Below, in pieces: positions 1-7,252 of a DNA stretch of 27,778 bases. Source of the DNA: an uncultured Dialister sp. (lineage in GTDB: Bacteria > Bacillota > Negativicutes > Veillonellales > Dialisteraceae). Made by a program: the position numbers and the translations under genes. The notes beneath the pieces are model-generated. The model was not told where the DNA came from, ran no database searches, and worked only from the letters and a program-made list of their open reading frames with translations. How positions within the stretch are numbered: the first letter of the stretch is position 1; the number at the start of each line of letters is the position of its first letter. The stretch covers positions 1 to 27,778 of the forward strand of contig NZ_UPZP01000020.1 in NCBI RefSeq assembly GCF_900538805.1. The letters are read 5' to 3'.

Positions 1-74
1 CTATTCGCGTCGACTGATTCCTTGCATTGAATAAAAATACAAGAATGAAATCCGATAACGATTTAATCAGCGCT
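1..74 (+). repeat. Right half of a palindromic MITE-like element
   Basis: This segment matches 3827-3900 over the same 74-base length with about 9-10 differences. It is therefore the right half of the palindromic element described at 3748-3901, cut by the window edge. It ends in the shared motif TTAATCAGCGCT. No transposase is present, so mobility is inferred only from the dispersed, palindromic form. Confidence 0.7.
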
Positions 75-127
75 TCCTTAGCTGTACCGCTTTCGTCAAA
101 ATGACAGAGCGGCGTCTGATGTCTGAC

Positions 128-162
128 TGTTTTCTGTTTTCTATTTTCTATCTTCTATCTTC
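128..162 (+). repeat. Heptamer tandem repeat (TNTTTTC-like), five units
   Basis: Five in-phase pyrimidine-rich heptamers follow each other: TGTTTTC twice, TATTTTC, then TATCTTC twice. The tract lies just past the 3' end of the AraC-type gene, which is on the other strand. It is a simple-sequence tract that could slip in replication. No function is visible. Confidence 0.6.
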
Positions 163-224
163 TGCCTGACCATCTGACCGTTTGACATGCGATAGCGCTT
201 CAGTGCTTCTTTCCATGCAGGCCC

Positions 225-1103
225 TTATCCCGCCTTCCGGCAGGAGGCGCGGAAATCCCTGGGGGTCATGTGGTAGGTGCGGCTGAAGAGCTTGGTGAAG
301 TAGCTCTGACTGGAGAAGCCGCAGGCGTAGGCGATGTCGGCGATGGCCGTGTCCTGGTATTCCAGCAGGGTGCGGCTCACGGAAAGTCGGTATTCGTTTA
401 CATAGTCTATGGGGGAGGAGTCCATGTAGATTTTGAAAAGGGAGCAGCACTTGCTGCGGGATACCTTTCCGGCAGCAGCGATTTCATCCAGCGTGATTTT
501 CTCTCCGTAGTGGCTGCGGATATAGGCGGCCATGTCCTTCATCACCGCCCGGTCCGAGGGAGAGGGAAGGGGCGCGCCCTTTTCCTCCGGCGGAAAGAGA
601 AGATAGAGATGGTAGAGAAGCAGGTGCAGGCGGGCAATCACCGAAAGGCGGCCCAGAGGCCCCTTTTCGCGCCCCGCTTTTTCTATGTCCGCCATGAGAG
701 AGGAGATTTTTCCGGCACCTTCCATGGAAGAGGGAATGTAGAGGAAATCGGACCGCCGGTTTTCCAGGAAGGGGCGGATGACGGCGCTTTGGATTTCCGA
801 ATCCGCCGTCATCACGTCCTCATTCACCAGCACCCGGATGAGGATGGTATCTTTGGCCTTTCGGCCGTTCCGGTGGATAACGCCGGGGAAGAGAAGAAGC
901 GTGTCTCCGGGCTTTAGGGTTAAGGTTCTTTCGTTGATTTGAAATTCCAGGGACCCCGAAAGAAGGGAGAGGCACTCCGCCTCCTCGTGCCAGTGGGTAA
1001 GGGTGGACGTATTCTTCATGTCCCGCTCTTTGGCGGCGTAGAGGGTTTTCATTTCCATCCCGCTGGCGGCGGGAGTTCCGGGGATAAGGGCAAAGGATTT
1101 CAT
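225..1103 (-). CDS. AraC-family transcriptional regulator with N-terminal cupin domain
   Basis: The 292-residue protein has the usual two-domain AraC layout. Residues about 37-80 form a cupin sensing domain, with HWHEE, a PGD turn and a later His (VIHRN). Residues about 185-290 form the double helix-turn-helix DNA-binding region, including the family-typical second-HTH stretch IADIAYACGFSSQSYFTKLF and a TPRDFR end. AraC/cupin regulators normally sense a small molecule and act on nearby genes; the ligand cannot be told. The start is supported by GAGGTG seven bases upstream. It is divergent from the Dps-like gene, with a shared 157-bp gap holding a palindrome, so it may regulate that gene or itself. 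No sugar genes are adjacent. Confidence 0.88.
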   Translation of the reverse strand: MKSFALIPGTPAASGMEMKTLYAAKERDMKNTSTLTHWHEEAECLSLLSGSLEFQINERTLTLKPGDTLLLFPGVIHRNGRKAKDTILIRVLVNEDVMTADSEIQSAVIRPFLENRRSDFLYIPSSMEGAGKISSLMADIEKAGREKGPLGRLSVIARLHLLLYHLYLLFPPEEKGAPLPSPSDRAVMKDMAAYIRSHYGEKITLDEIAAAGKVSRSKCCSLFKIYMDSSPIDYVNEYRLSVSRTLLEYQDTAIADIAYACGFSSQSYFTKLFSRTYHMTPRDFRASCRKAG

Positions 1104-1163
1104 GATACACCTCGATTTGTACGATAGTAATAAATATAAAGATGATTTTGCTATTTTTATTTC

Positions 1164-1192
1164 ATTTCTGACGATATAATTATATCAGAAAT
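1164..1192. promoter_or_regulatory. Palindromic operator candidate between araC-type gene and dps
   Basis: A perfect 14-bp palindrome, GATATAATTATATC (1173-1186), is nested in an outer inverted repeat ATTTCTGA/TCAGAAAT. It reads TATAAT on both strands, so it could hold the -10 element of either divergent gene, but no good -35 is seen. The AT-rich symmetric form resembles Fur/PerR-type boxes without matching a consensus exactly. The regulator is unknown. Confidence 0.4.
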
Positions 1193-1260
1193 CGAGATAA
1201 ATAGATACGGTTTCCGAAACAAAGTGATCAAAATCCATTTTTATATAAGGAGGAACTATC

Positions 1261-1689
1261 ATGGAAAAATTACTGAACAAATTACTGGCTGACCTGGTGG
1301 TGGAATACCACAAACTGCAGAGCTATCACTGGTACCTGAAGGGCTATCACTTCTTCGACGATCATCCGAAGCTGGAAAGCTACTATGACATGATTGCCGG
1401 CATGGTGGACGGCGTGGCGGAAGATATGCTGAAGCTCTCCCTGAAACCGGAGTCCACACTGAAGGGCTTCCTTTCCCTCTCTTCCGTAGAAGAAGCGGAA
1501 AACAAAGAAGTCACCTCGGCAGAAGCCTTCGCTTCCACCCTGAAGGATTTCGAACTTCTCCGTGACGATGTGCTGGCAGTGAAGAAAGCGGCCGATGAAA
1601 GCGGCGACTACCTCACTTCCGCCCTCATGGACGATTACATCGAAAGCTTCTACAAGGAAATCTGGATGCTCCGCCAGGTGCTGAAATAA
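1261..1689 (+). CDS. Dps-like ferritin (DNA-protection / iron storage family)
   Basis: The 142-residue protein is a four-helix ferritin-like protein of Dps type. The stretch at about residues 19-57 contains the expected pattern YHW...FFDDH..LE..YD......D..AED, in which His, Asp and Glu form the inter-subunit ferroxidase site. Proteins of this family oxidise ferrous iron with peroxide and store it in a 12-subunit cage, protecting DNA. A near-consensus ribosome site (AAGGAGG) sits seven bases before ATG. It is a single gene ending in a strong terminator. The peroxide-related genes that follow (OhrR-type regulator, two peroxidases) fit a stress role. It is slightly shorter than most Dps proteins and lacks a Lys-rich N-terminal tail, so direct DNA binding is doubtful. 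Confidence 0.85.
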   Translation: MEKLLNKLLADLVVEYHKLQSYHWYLKGYHFFDDHPKLESYYDMIAGMVDGVAEDMLKLSLKPESTLKGFLSLSSVEEAENKEVTSAEAFASTLKDFELLRDDVLAVKKAADESGDYLTSALMDDYIESFYKEIWMLRQVLK

Positions 1690-1696
1690 AACAGAG

Positions 1697-1725
1697 AAAA
1701 AAGAGGGGTGCGCCCCTCTTTTTTT
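1697..1725 (+). terminator. Rho-independent terminator of the Dps-like gene
   Basis: The stem AAGAGGGG / CCCCTCTT has a four-base loop and is followed by a run of T, starting eight bases after the dps stop codon. The A-run before the stem mirrors the T-run. Confidence 0.9.
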
Positions 1726-1746
1726 GGCTGCTCTGTAACTGACAGC

Positions 1747-1781
1747 AAAAAACATCCTGTCCCTGCGGACGGGATGTTTTT
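1747..1781. terminator. Terminator, probably for the convergent MarR gene
   Basis: An 11-bp stem ACATCCTGTCC / GGACGGGATGT has a CTGC loop and one G-T wobble. It is flanked by A-runs on the left and T-runs on the right, so it can act in either direction. It lies just past the 3' end of the minus-strand regulator gene. Confidence 0.75.
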
Positions 1782-1821
1782 ATATTGAAAGAATAGGAGA
1801 GGTCCGTTTTCCTTATGAAAA

Positions 1822-2283
1822 TCAGTTCTTCCCCAGGGCGTTGATAATGCGGTAGAGCTCTTTTTTGAGGGTATCCACTTCTTCCGGCGTAAACAAATCA
1901 CCTTTTCTCATGAGGCGGCAGGCCAGGGCTTGGGGGATGGCTTTGGCTTTCTCCCGAAGGGCCATACCTTCCTCCGTAATGGTGACAATCACCACCCGCT
2001 CATCTTCCGGCAGGCGGCTGCGCTTCACATAGTGAAGGTTCTCCAGTTTTTTCAGCACCGGCGTCAATGTGCCGGAGTCCAGATAGAGCCGCTGGCCCAG
2101 ATCATGCATGGTAATGGATTTTTCTTCCCACAGCACCATCATGGTGATGTACTGGGGGTAGGTGAGTCCGATTTTCGTGAGAAAAGGATGGTATGCCGCA
2201 ATAATACGCCGGGCGCTGGCATAGAGGGGAAAGCAGAGCTGGTTTCCTAAAAGCAGGGAGTCGTATTCATTCATGTTGTCCAA
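1822..2283 (-). CDS. ohrR: MarR-family regulator of OhrR (peroxide-sensing) type
   Basis: The 153-residue MarR winged-helix protein carries the OhrR hallmark NQLCFPLYA near its N-terminus. Cys17 sits where OhrR proteins have their peroxide-reactive cysteine. The wing and recognition-helix region (LDSGTLTPVLKKLE, then R.PEDER) is typical of the family. OhrR represses peroxide-detoxification genes until the cysteine is oxidised. It is divergent from two glutathione peroxidase genes, and the intervening promoter carries two palindromes overlapping the -35 element. It therefore probably controls those genes and itself. The start has AAGGTG just upstream. The OhrR label is inferred from the motif and neighbours; other one-cysteine MarR regulators (e.g. 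MgrA/SarZ-like) share it. Confidence 0.82.
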   Translation of the reverse strand: MDNMNEYDSLLLGNQLCFPLYASARRIIAAYHPFLTKIGLTYPQYITMMVLWEEKSITMHDLGQRLYLDSGTLTPVLKKLENLHYVKRSRLPEDERVVIVTITEEGMALREKAKAIPQALACRLMRKGDLFTPEEVDTLKKELYRIINALGKN

Positions 2284-2350
2284 GGTATCACCTTCTTAAT
2301 ATGTATTCTTTATTCCTATTGTAACAGGCTTCCTTTGCTTAATCAAATAT

Positions 2351-2396
2351 AATTTTGCAAAATTTAATTTGACAAAATTAAACTAAGCGGTATAAT
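2351..2396 (+). promoter_or_regulatory. Promoter with two overlapping palindromic operators (OhrR-type control)
   Basis: A textbook promoter is present: TTGACA at 2369-2374, a 16-bp spacer, and TATAAT at 2391-2396. A perfect 14-bp palindrome, AATTTTGCAAAATT, covers 2351-2364. A second palindrome, TTTAATTT-GACA-AAATTAAA, covers 2363-2382 and engulfs the -35 element. Binding of a MarR dimer there would block RNA polymerase. The adjacent divergent OhrR-type gene is the obvious candidate regulator; this is an inference. Confidence 0.75.
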
Positions 2397-2400
2397 AACA

Positions 2401-2559
2401 AACATAAAGAACAGAAACACCAACGTTGAAGAAAACGAAGCAGACCGGGATGCCTGCTATAAGCTCACCGGCGACACCATGGTGCCCATCACCACAGTCA
2501 ACGATAAGGACTATGTCCCTGGCTTCAACAAGGCAGGCATTGACGCCCTGCTCCGGTAA
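2401..2559 (+). pseudogene. Glutaredoxin-like fragment missing its N-terminal half
   Basis: Reading in frame to a TAA at 2557, 52 codons encode a sequence that looks like the C-terminal half of a small glutaredoxin/NrdH-like protein. Visible parts are NVEENEADRDACYKLTG, then a VP cis-proline (TMVPITTV), then DYVPGFNKAGIDALLR. The N-terminal part with the CxxC active site is absent, and the frame runs back into the promoter without a start codon. It begins only five bases after the -10 element. It looks like a 5' deletion that joined the promoter to the end of the gene, now forming the leader of the peroxidase transcript. Confidence 0.6.
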
Positions 2560-2622
2560 GGCAGCATATTTATTATTTCCCGGACATTTCAATGAGTAAT
2601 ACAATAGAAAAGGAGAATTCCC

Positions 2623-3174
2623 ATGAACGTATATGATTTCAAAGCAAAAACAAGCAGAGGCGAGGAAAAATCCCTGGCCGACTACAAGGGTAAGGTGCTC
2701 ATTATCGTAAATACCGCCAGCAAGTGCGGTTTCACTCCCCAGTTCAAGGAACTGCAGGATCTGTATATGAAGTATAAAGACAGGGGCCTGGAAATCCTGG
2801 GCTTCCCCTGCGACCAGTTTGCCCATCAGGAACCGGGCAGCAACCAGGAAGTACAAGAATTCTGCCGCCTGAACTACGGCGTCACTTTCCGGATTTTTGG
2901 AAAAGGAGACGTACGGGGAGACAATGCACAGCCCCTCTTCAAGTACCTTACGGAAGAACAGAAATTTAAGGGTTTTGAACCGGACTCCCCCAGCACGGAA
3001 ATGCTGACCAATGCTCTGAAGAGCCATTTCCCGGAATACCTGGAAGGGGATTCCATTAAGTGGAACTTCACCAAGTTCCTGGTAAACCGCGAAGGCCAGC
3101 CGGTGGGCCGCTTCGAACCTACAGCGTCCCCCGTTTCCATGGAGACGGAAATCGAAAAGCTGCTGGCAGAATAA
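2623..3174 (+). CDS. Glutathione peroxidase family protein (first of two)
   Basis: The 183-residue protein is a thioredoxin-fold peroxidase of the GPx family. Cys35 in NTASKCGFTPQF is the peroxidatic residue. FPCDQFAHQEPGSN supplies Cys63 and Gln69, and KWNFTKFLV supplies the Trp and Asn of the catalytic tetrad. The usual FPCNQF motif has Asp instead of Asn. Cysteine, not selenocysteine, is used. Bacterial members of this type usually take electrons from thioredoxin rather than glutathione and reduce lipid or organic peroxides in the cytosol. The start has AAAGGAG eight bases upstream. It is followed after 29 bp by a paralogue, in an apparent operon under the palindromic promoter. Confidence 0.9.
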   Translation: MNVYDFKAKTSRGEEKSLADYKGKVLIIVNTASKCGFTPQFKELQDLYMKYKDRGLEILGFPCDQFAHQEPGSNQEVQEFCRLNYGVTFRIFGKGDVRGDNAQPLFKYLTEEQKFKGFEPDSPSTEMLTNALKSHFPEYLEGDSIKWNFTKFLVNREGQPVGRFEPTASPVSMETEIEKLLAE

Positions 3175-3203
3175 GAAGCTGCCGGGGATATAAGGAGGTA
3201 TCT

Positions 3204-3755
3204 ATGAGTATTTATGATTTCAAGCTGGAGGACAACCGGGGCAGGATTGTGGCCCTGGAAGAATTCCGGGGAAAGGTGCTTCTCATCGTCAATACAGCCA
3301 CCCGCTGCGGCTTCACGCCTCAGTACCGGGCGCTGGAAGAACTGTACCAGGCCTTCCGGAAGAAGGGGCTGGAAATTCTGGACATTCCCTGTAACCAGTT
3401 TCTGGGGCAGGCGCCGGAAGACGATGAGGGTATAGAAAAGTTCTGCTCCCTGAAATATCACACCACCTTTCCCCGCATGAAAAAGGCGGATGTGAACGGG
3501 GCCCATGAACTTCCTCTCTATACCTATTTGAAATCGGAAAAAAACTTCCAGGGATTTGGAAAAGGGGCCAAGGCCCTGGGCATGAGCCTTTTCCTCCGCC
3601 AGCGGGACTGGCATTATAAGGAAAATCCTGATATCAAGTGGAATTTCACCAAATTTCTGGTAGACTGTGAAGGTCATGTAGTGGAACGGTTTGAACCGAC
3701 GGAATCCATGGACAAGGTGGCACGGTCCGTATACCGGTATATAGGGAAGCACTGA
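3204..3755 (+). CDS. Glutathione peroxidase family protein (second of two)
   Basis: The start ATG at 3204 is preceded by TAAGGAGG, giving 183 residues, the same length as the upstream paralogue. The reading frame is open further upstream, but that part overlaps the previous gene. Conserved residues are Cys35 (NTATRCGFTPQY), the classical PCNQF with Cys63, Gln69, and the KWNFTKFLV tetrad segment. It differs from the first copy by a longer, basic-aromatic stretch before the WNF motif (around LFLRQRDWHYKENPD). The two copies have diverged well beyond recent duplication, so substrate or reductant preferences may differ. Its TGA stop lies inside the left arm of the palindromic element that follows. 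Confidence 0.88.
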   Translation: MSIYDFKLEDNRGRIVALEEFRGKVLLIVNTATRCGFTPQYRALEELYQAFRKKGLEILDIPCNQFLGQAPEDDEGIEKFCSLKYHTTFPRMKKADVNGAHELPLYTYLKSEKNFQGFGKGAKALGMSLFLRQRDWHYKENPDIKWNFTKFLVDCEGHVVERFEPTESMDKVARSVYRYIGKH

Positions 3756-3901
3756 TTAATTCATAGAGTTTGCTTTTATAAGAATTTTTATGCACTGCTG
3801 TGTCATGAAACCCCTTAAATAGCTCGCTATTCGCGTCGTCTCATTCCTTGCATTGCATAAAAATTCAAGAATAAAAGCATATAACGAATTAATCAGCGCT
3901 T
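3748..3901. repeat. Palindromic MITE-like element (about 154 bp)
   Basis: Two arms of about 46-47 bases (3749-3794 and 3854-3900) are imperfect inverted repeats, for example GCACTGATTAATTC against GAATTAATCAGCGCT, with TGCATAAAAATTC at the inner ends. They flank a centre of about 59 bases with its own short palindrome (AATAGC-TC-GCTATT). The right half recurs at 1-74 with about 87 percent identity. A short joined-end relic (CTGATTGAATCAGCGCT) lies near 12356-12372. There is no coding capacity. The left arm contains the stop codon of the peroxidase gene. Confidence 0.75.
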
Positions 3902-3942
3902 TCCTGGAACAGAAATAAGGAAAGAGCAGACAGGAGACAGAG

Positions 3943-5046
3943 ATGAATAGGAACAGAGAAATTGTAAAAGTGAGTATACAGGGGGCGGCGGCCAATGTAT
4001 TTCTGGCGGCGGTGAAGGCAGCAGCCGGGCTCATGGCCAACTCCATTGCCGTGGTGTTGGACGGACTGAACAACCTGTCCGATGCCTTTTCCTCCCTCGT
4101 GACCATCGTTGGTACCCTTCTGGCCGGCCGGGCACCGGACAGGGAGCATCCCTACGGATTTGGGCGGATCGAATATTTTACTTCCGCCATCATCTCAGTC
4201 ATCGTGCTTCTGGCAGGGGCCGGGGCCTTCAAGGAGTCCGTTGAAAAGGTGATGGAACCGGCGGACACCAATTATTCTATGCTTACCCTCGGTATCATCG
4301 TGGCAGGCATTCTGGTGAAGCTGGTACTGGGGAAGTATGTAATCCATCAGGGCCGCCGCCTGAAATCCCAAGCCCTGACCGCCTCCGGCACTGATGCTCT
4401 CTCCGATGCGGTCCTCTCCGGCGCCACCCTGGTGTCCGCCATTCTCAATCTGGCCTTCGGCTGGAATCTGGAAGGCATGCTGGGCCTCATCATTTCCATC
4501 TTCATCCTGAAGGCAGGCTATGAAATCCTGAAGGATACCCTGGACCATCTCATCGGTCTTCGCATTGACGACAGCCTGTCCCATGAAATCAAGAGCAGAA
4601 TCGCCTCCTTCCCCGGCGTCCTGGGTGCCTATGACCTGGAAGTCCATAACTACGGCCCTGCCAGAAACAGCGGGTCCGTCCACATCGAAGTGGCAGATGC
4701 CATGACTGCCAGGGACATCCAGATACTGACAAGAAAAATCATGCGCGCCATGATAGACGAATTCGGCGTGGAGCTCACCATCGGCATTTATGCATCCAAC
4801 AAAGACACGGAAACTGCCCGGAAGATAAGGCAGAGTCTGCGGGTTTTCGCCAAAAGCAATCCCAATATCCTGCAGATTCATGGCTTCTATGTGGATGAAA
4901 CAGAGCATTTCGTCAATTTCGACCTGGTCTTCAGCTTTGATGAAAAAGATAGAAATAAGGCCTGCCGGGATATAGAGAAAAAGATGAAGGAACAATACCC
5001 GGACTACGATTTCCTGGCCTATGAAGATCTGGACTACTCCTCTTGA
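3943..5046 (+). CDS. Cation diffusion facilitator (CDF) family metal exporter
   Basis: The 367-residue protein has about six membrane helices in its first 200 residues, then cytoplasmic domains. The metal site in helix 2 reads N43-xxx-D47 (NNLSD) and that in helix 5 reads D151-xxx-D155 (DALSD), where zinc exporters usually have His. Asp/Asn-only sites are typical of manganese- or iron-preferring CDF proteins, so Mn export is my inference. After the normal C-terminal ferredoxin-like domain (about 215-285) there is an extra 80-residue segment of similar character, making the protein longer than the usual 300 residues. AGGAG precedes the start, and a strong terminator follows. Mn or Fe balance would fit the nearby peroxide-defence genes. 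Confidence 0.88.
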   Translation: MNRNREIVKVSIQGAAANVFLAAVKAAAGLMANSIAVVLDGLNNLSDAFSSLVTIVGTLLAGRAPDREHPYGFGRIEYFTSAIISVIVLLAGAGAFKESVEKVMEPADTNYSMLTLGIIVAGILVKLVLGKYVIHQGRRLKSQALTASGTDALSDAVLSGATLVSAILNLAFGWNLEGMLGLIISIFILKAGYEILKDTLDHLIGLRIDDSLSHEIKSRIASFPGVLGAYDLEVHNYGPARNSGSVHIEVADAMTARDIQILTRKIMRAMIDEFGVELTIGIYASNKDTETARKIRQSLRVFAKSNPNILQIHGFYVDETEHFVNFDLVFSFDEKDRNKACRDIEKKMKEQYPDYDFLAYEDLDYSS

Positions 5047-5057
5047 CGGAAAAGATT

Positions 5058-5100
5058 AATGGCTGTGAAGATATGACTCGTTTCTTCACAGCCATTTTTT
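5058..5100 (+). terminator. Terminator after the CDF exporter
   Basis: A perfect 14-bp stem AATGGCTGTGAAGA / TCTTCACAGCCATT has an 11-base loop and a T-run. The core CTGTGA/TCACAG recurs in the terminators at 25001 and 25136, so the window re-uses one terminator style. Confidence 0.9.
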
Positions 5101-5232
5101 ACGTTACTATTTTCCAATGCGGGGGATGATGATAGATGTATTCGTCTTCTATTGAAACTCTGAGCCCAGAAATTTCCTGCCCCATGGCAGCCTGTACCAT
5201 AAAGACTCCTTGGCATAAAGAAAGTAAACCCC

Positions 5233-5261
5233 ATGACATCGGTGGCGGACTCTGCTACAAT
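5233..5261 (+). promoter_or_regulatory. Probable mnmE promoter
   Basis: ATGACA at 5233-5238 and TACAAT at 5256-5261 are separated by 17 bp, about 40 bases before the mnmE start. Each hexamer differs from consensus at one position. Confidence 0.6.
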
Positions 5262-5300
5262 ATATATAAATTTCAATCTGTTTTCCTTAAGGAGTTCTAT

Positions 5301-6680
5301 ATGTACGAAGAAACAACCATTGCAGCCATCGCCACCGCCCCCGGCGAAGGGGGCATCGGCATCGTCCGCATCAGCGGCATGAATGCCATACAGGTGGCGG
5401 ACGCTGTCTTTCATACGAAAAAAATTAAAACCTTCCGGGACGCCATGCCCTACCTCATGTATTTCGGCCACGTAGGAAAGGGGGATAGAAAGGTGGACGA
5501 AGGACTGGCGGTGTATATGAAGGCGCCCCACTCCTACACCGGCGAAGACGTAGTGGAAATCCAGATTCACGGTTCCGCCGAAGCTCTCCGGGAAACACTG
5601 GAGCTCACCCTGGAAAGCGGCGCCGTCCCTGCCAGCCGCGGCGAATTTACGAAACGGGCCTTCCTTAATGGCCGGCTGGACCTTACTCAGGCGGAAGCGG
5701 TGATGGACATTATAGAAGCCAAAGGCTCCGCCGCCCTTTCCCAGGCGGAAAGCCATCTCTCCGGTGCCCTTTCCCGCTTTGTCAGGGAAAGCAGGAATCA
5801 GCTCACCGACCTGATTACCAAGCTGGAAGTGACCATCGACTATCCCGATGAGGACCTGGAGGACATGACCAATGAGGAAATCGGAGAAGGTCTTGATGCC
5901 ATTGAAAAAAGCCTCTCCACCCTGCTGAAACGGTCGGAAGAAGGAAGAATCATCAAAGACGGCCTCCGCACCGCCATCGTAGGACGGCCGAACGCCGGCA
6001 AATCCAGCCTCCTGAATGCCCTTCTCCAGGAGGATAGGGCCATTGTGACGGATATTCCCGGTACCACCAGGGACACCATCGAAGAATCCATCAAAATCGG
6101 CGGCGTTCCCCTCCTGCTCATGGACACCGCCGGCCTTCGGGAAACCGATAATAAAGTGGAAAAAATCGGCATCGAGAGAGCCAGGAAATCCATGGAACAG
6201 GCGGACCTTGTGCTGGCCGTCATCGACGGCTCCCAGCCTCTGGAAAAAGAAGACCAGGAACTCCTTTCCTCCCTGAAAGGAAGGAAATCCATGGTGATTC
6301 TCAATAAATACGACCTCCCCCAGGAAGTGAGCGTAAAGGAAATCAAAGAACTGGCAGGAGATGCGCCGGTGGTATCCCTCTCCGCCCGCTACGGCAGCGG
6401 CATGGAAGAACTGGAAGAAGCCCTCCGCCGTCTCACCGAAACCCAGGACCAGGACGCCGGCAGGCAGCTCTTCCTCACCAACCTCCGCCATGTGGATCTC
6501 GTGAAAAAAGCGCTGGAAGCGGTCCGCCGGGCCCGGCAGTCCCTGGAAGACAGCATGCCTGCCGACTGCATCACCGTGGATTTGGTGGAAGCCTGGAACC
6601 TCATGGGAGAAATCACCGGAGAAACGGTGGATAACGAACTGATAAACAAGATTTTCGAACGGTTCTGTGTGGGGAAATAG
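5301..6680 (+). CDS. mnmE: tRNA uridine-5-carboxymethylaminomethyl modification GTPase MnmE (TrmE)
   Basis: The 459-residue protein starts at ATG 5301 behind AAGGAG; an open frame from 5136 is longer but lacks that support. The N-terminal folate-binding domain begins ETTIAAIATAPGEGGIGIVRISG. The inserted G domain shows G1 GRPNAGKSS at 228-236, then PGTTRD, DTAG and NKYD. The protein ends in FCVGK, which supplies the family's C-terminal cysteine motif C(I/V/L)GK. With MnmG it forms the complex that modifies the wobble uridine of certain tRNAs, using GTP and a folate one-carbon unit. The usual partners mnmG and rsmG follow in the usual order, but repeat-filled gaps separate them. The commonly preceding yidC and jag genes are not seen here. 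Confidence 0.97.
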   Translation: MYEETTIAAIATAPGEGGIGIVRISGMNAIQVADAVFHTKKIKTFRDAMPYLMYFGHVGKGDRKVDEGLAVYMKAPHSYTGEDVVEIQIHGSAEALRETLELTLESGAVPASRGEFTKRAFLNGRLDLTQAEAVMDIIEAKGSAALSQAESHLSGALSRFVRESRNQLTDLITKLEVTIDYPDEDLEDMTNEEIGEGLDAIEKSLSTLLKRSEEGRIIKDGLRTAIVGRPNAGKSSLLNALLQEDRAIVTDIPGTTRDTIEESIKIGGVPLLLMDTAGLRETDNKVEKIGIERARKSMEQADLVLAVIDGSQPLEKEDQELLSSLKGRKSMVILNKYDLPQEVSVKEIKELAGDAPVVSLSARYGSGMEELEEALRRLTETQDQDAGRQLFLTNLRHVDLVKKALEAVRRARQSLEDSMPADCITVDLVEAWNLMGEITGETVDNELINKIFERFCVGK

Positions 6681-6760
6681 TGGGATAGTGTACTGGTGAG
6701 CTGGTGTACTAGTGTACTAGTGTACTAGTGTACTAGTCCACTAGTGGGCTGGTGGGACGG
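6681..6760 (+). repeat. Octamer tandem repeat TGNNCTAG, ten units, fused to mnmE stop
   Basis: Ten in-phase 8-bp units start at the base after the mnmE TAG codon: TGGGATAG, TGTACTGG, TGAGCTGG, TGTACTAG four times, TCCACTAG, TGGGCTGG, TGGGACGG. Similar arrays lie at 10534, 18747, 23383 and 27344. Because CTAG is its own complement and 8 is not a multiple of 3, three or more CTAG-bearing units give TAG stops in all six frames. Confidence 0.9.
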
Positions 6761-6780
6761 TGGGGCCGCTATCCGCTGTC

Positions 6781-7140
6781 CGCCGGTGGAAAGCGTAGAG
6801 AGGTCTGTTCTGCCCCCTGAATAGGGGGAAGTCCGGCGCAGCCGGATAGGGGGTGGCCGCGATAGCGGCCAATTCCCCCGACTGGTATTTATCGCTAGAT
6901 GAGATACTATCGGCATGCACAAAGATTCTTCGCTTACGCTCAGAATGACTGTGACGGCGAGAAAGTAAGCACGTAACGTAGGCTCCTTCCTTTGGAAGGA
7001 GCTCCGCGGAGCGGTGAGGATAGGCCTTTGCGAAGCAAAGGCATCGCCCGAAGGGCGATACCACCACCCTTTGAACCCGCCTGCCGAAGGCAGGCAGAAC
7101 CTTCTGAACCCTCTGAACCCAGGGCCGCTTCGCGGCCCCA
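6781..7140 (+). repeat. Composite intergenic repeat, copy A (mnmE-mnmG gap)
   Basis: This copy holds the CCGCTGTCCGCCGG box and an AGAGAGGTCTGTTCTGCC box followed by the hairpin CCCCCT-gaat-AGGGGG (6813-6828). It then has many small perfect hairpins: GGCCGC-gata-GCGGCC (6855), CTCCTTCC-ttt-GGAAGGAG (6983), GCCTTTGC-gaa-GCAAAGGC (7024), ATCGCCC-gaa-GGGCGAT (7043), GCCTGCC-gaa-GGCAGGC (7079) and GGGCCGC-ttc-GCGGCCC (7122). A 9-bp GAACCCTCT-type repeat lies between them. Frames of 68-146 codons cross this DNA but read only repeats, so no gene is called. Confidence 0.75.
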
Positions 7141-7176
7141 CAGCATTTTCCCCTTTTAAACACACCTCAAATTTTA

Positions 7177-7182
7177 TATAAT
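7177..7182 (+). promoter_or_regulatory. Possible -10 element for mnmG
   Basis: TATAAT lies at 7177-7182 in an AT-rich stretch that begins where the repeats stop. The -35 region 17 bp upstream (TTTTAA) is poor, so this is a weak call. Confidence 0.35.
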
Positions 7183-7207
7183 AAAGTATCAGCTTATTAC
7201 ATTATAG

Positions 7208-7231
7208 AGAAGCAGCTTCTGCTGCTTCTTT
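7208..7231 (+). other. Leader hairpin just before mnmG
   Basis: A perfect 9-bp stem AGAAGCAGC / GCTGCTTCT with loop TTCT is followed by a short pyrimidine run, 20 bases before the mnmG ATG. It could be a weak attenuator or a translation-control hairpin. It resembles the mini-hairpins of the composite repeats. Confidence 0.4.
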
Positions 7232-7252
7232 CATTGAAGAAAGAAGGAAACC

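Noticed and set aside
2723..3310. Selenocysteine in the glutathione peroxidases
   Set aside because: Both active-site codons are TGC (Cys). There is no in-frame TGA at the catalytic position.
5136..5300. Upstream start for mnmE at 5136
   Set aside because: It precedes the probable promoter, lacks a ribosome site, and adds 55 residues not found in MnmE. ATG 5301 has AAGGAG.
6725..7165. Open frames of 68-146 codons in the mnmE-mnmG gap
   Set aside because: They read through octamers, mini-hairpins and 9-bp repeats, overlap each other in several frames, and lack ribosome sites.
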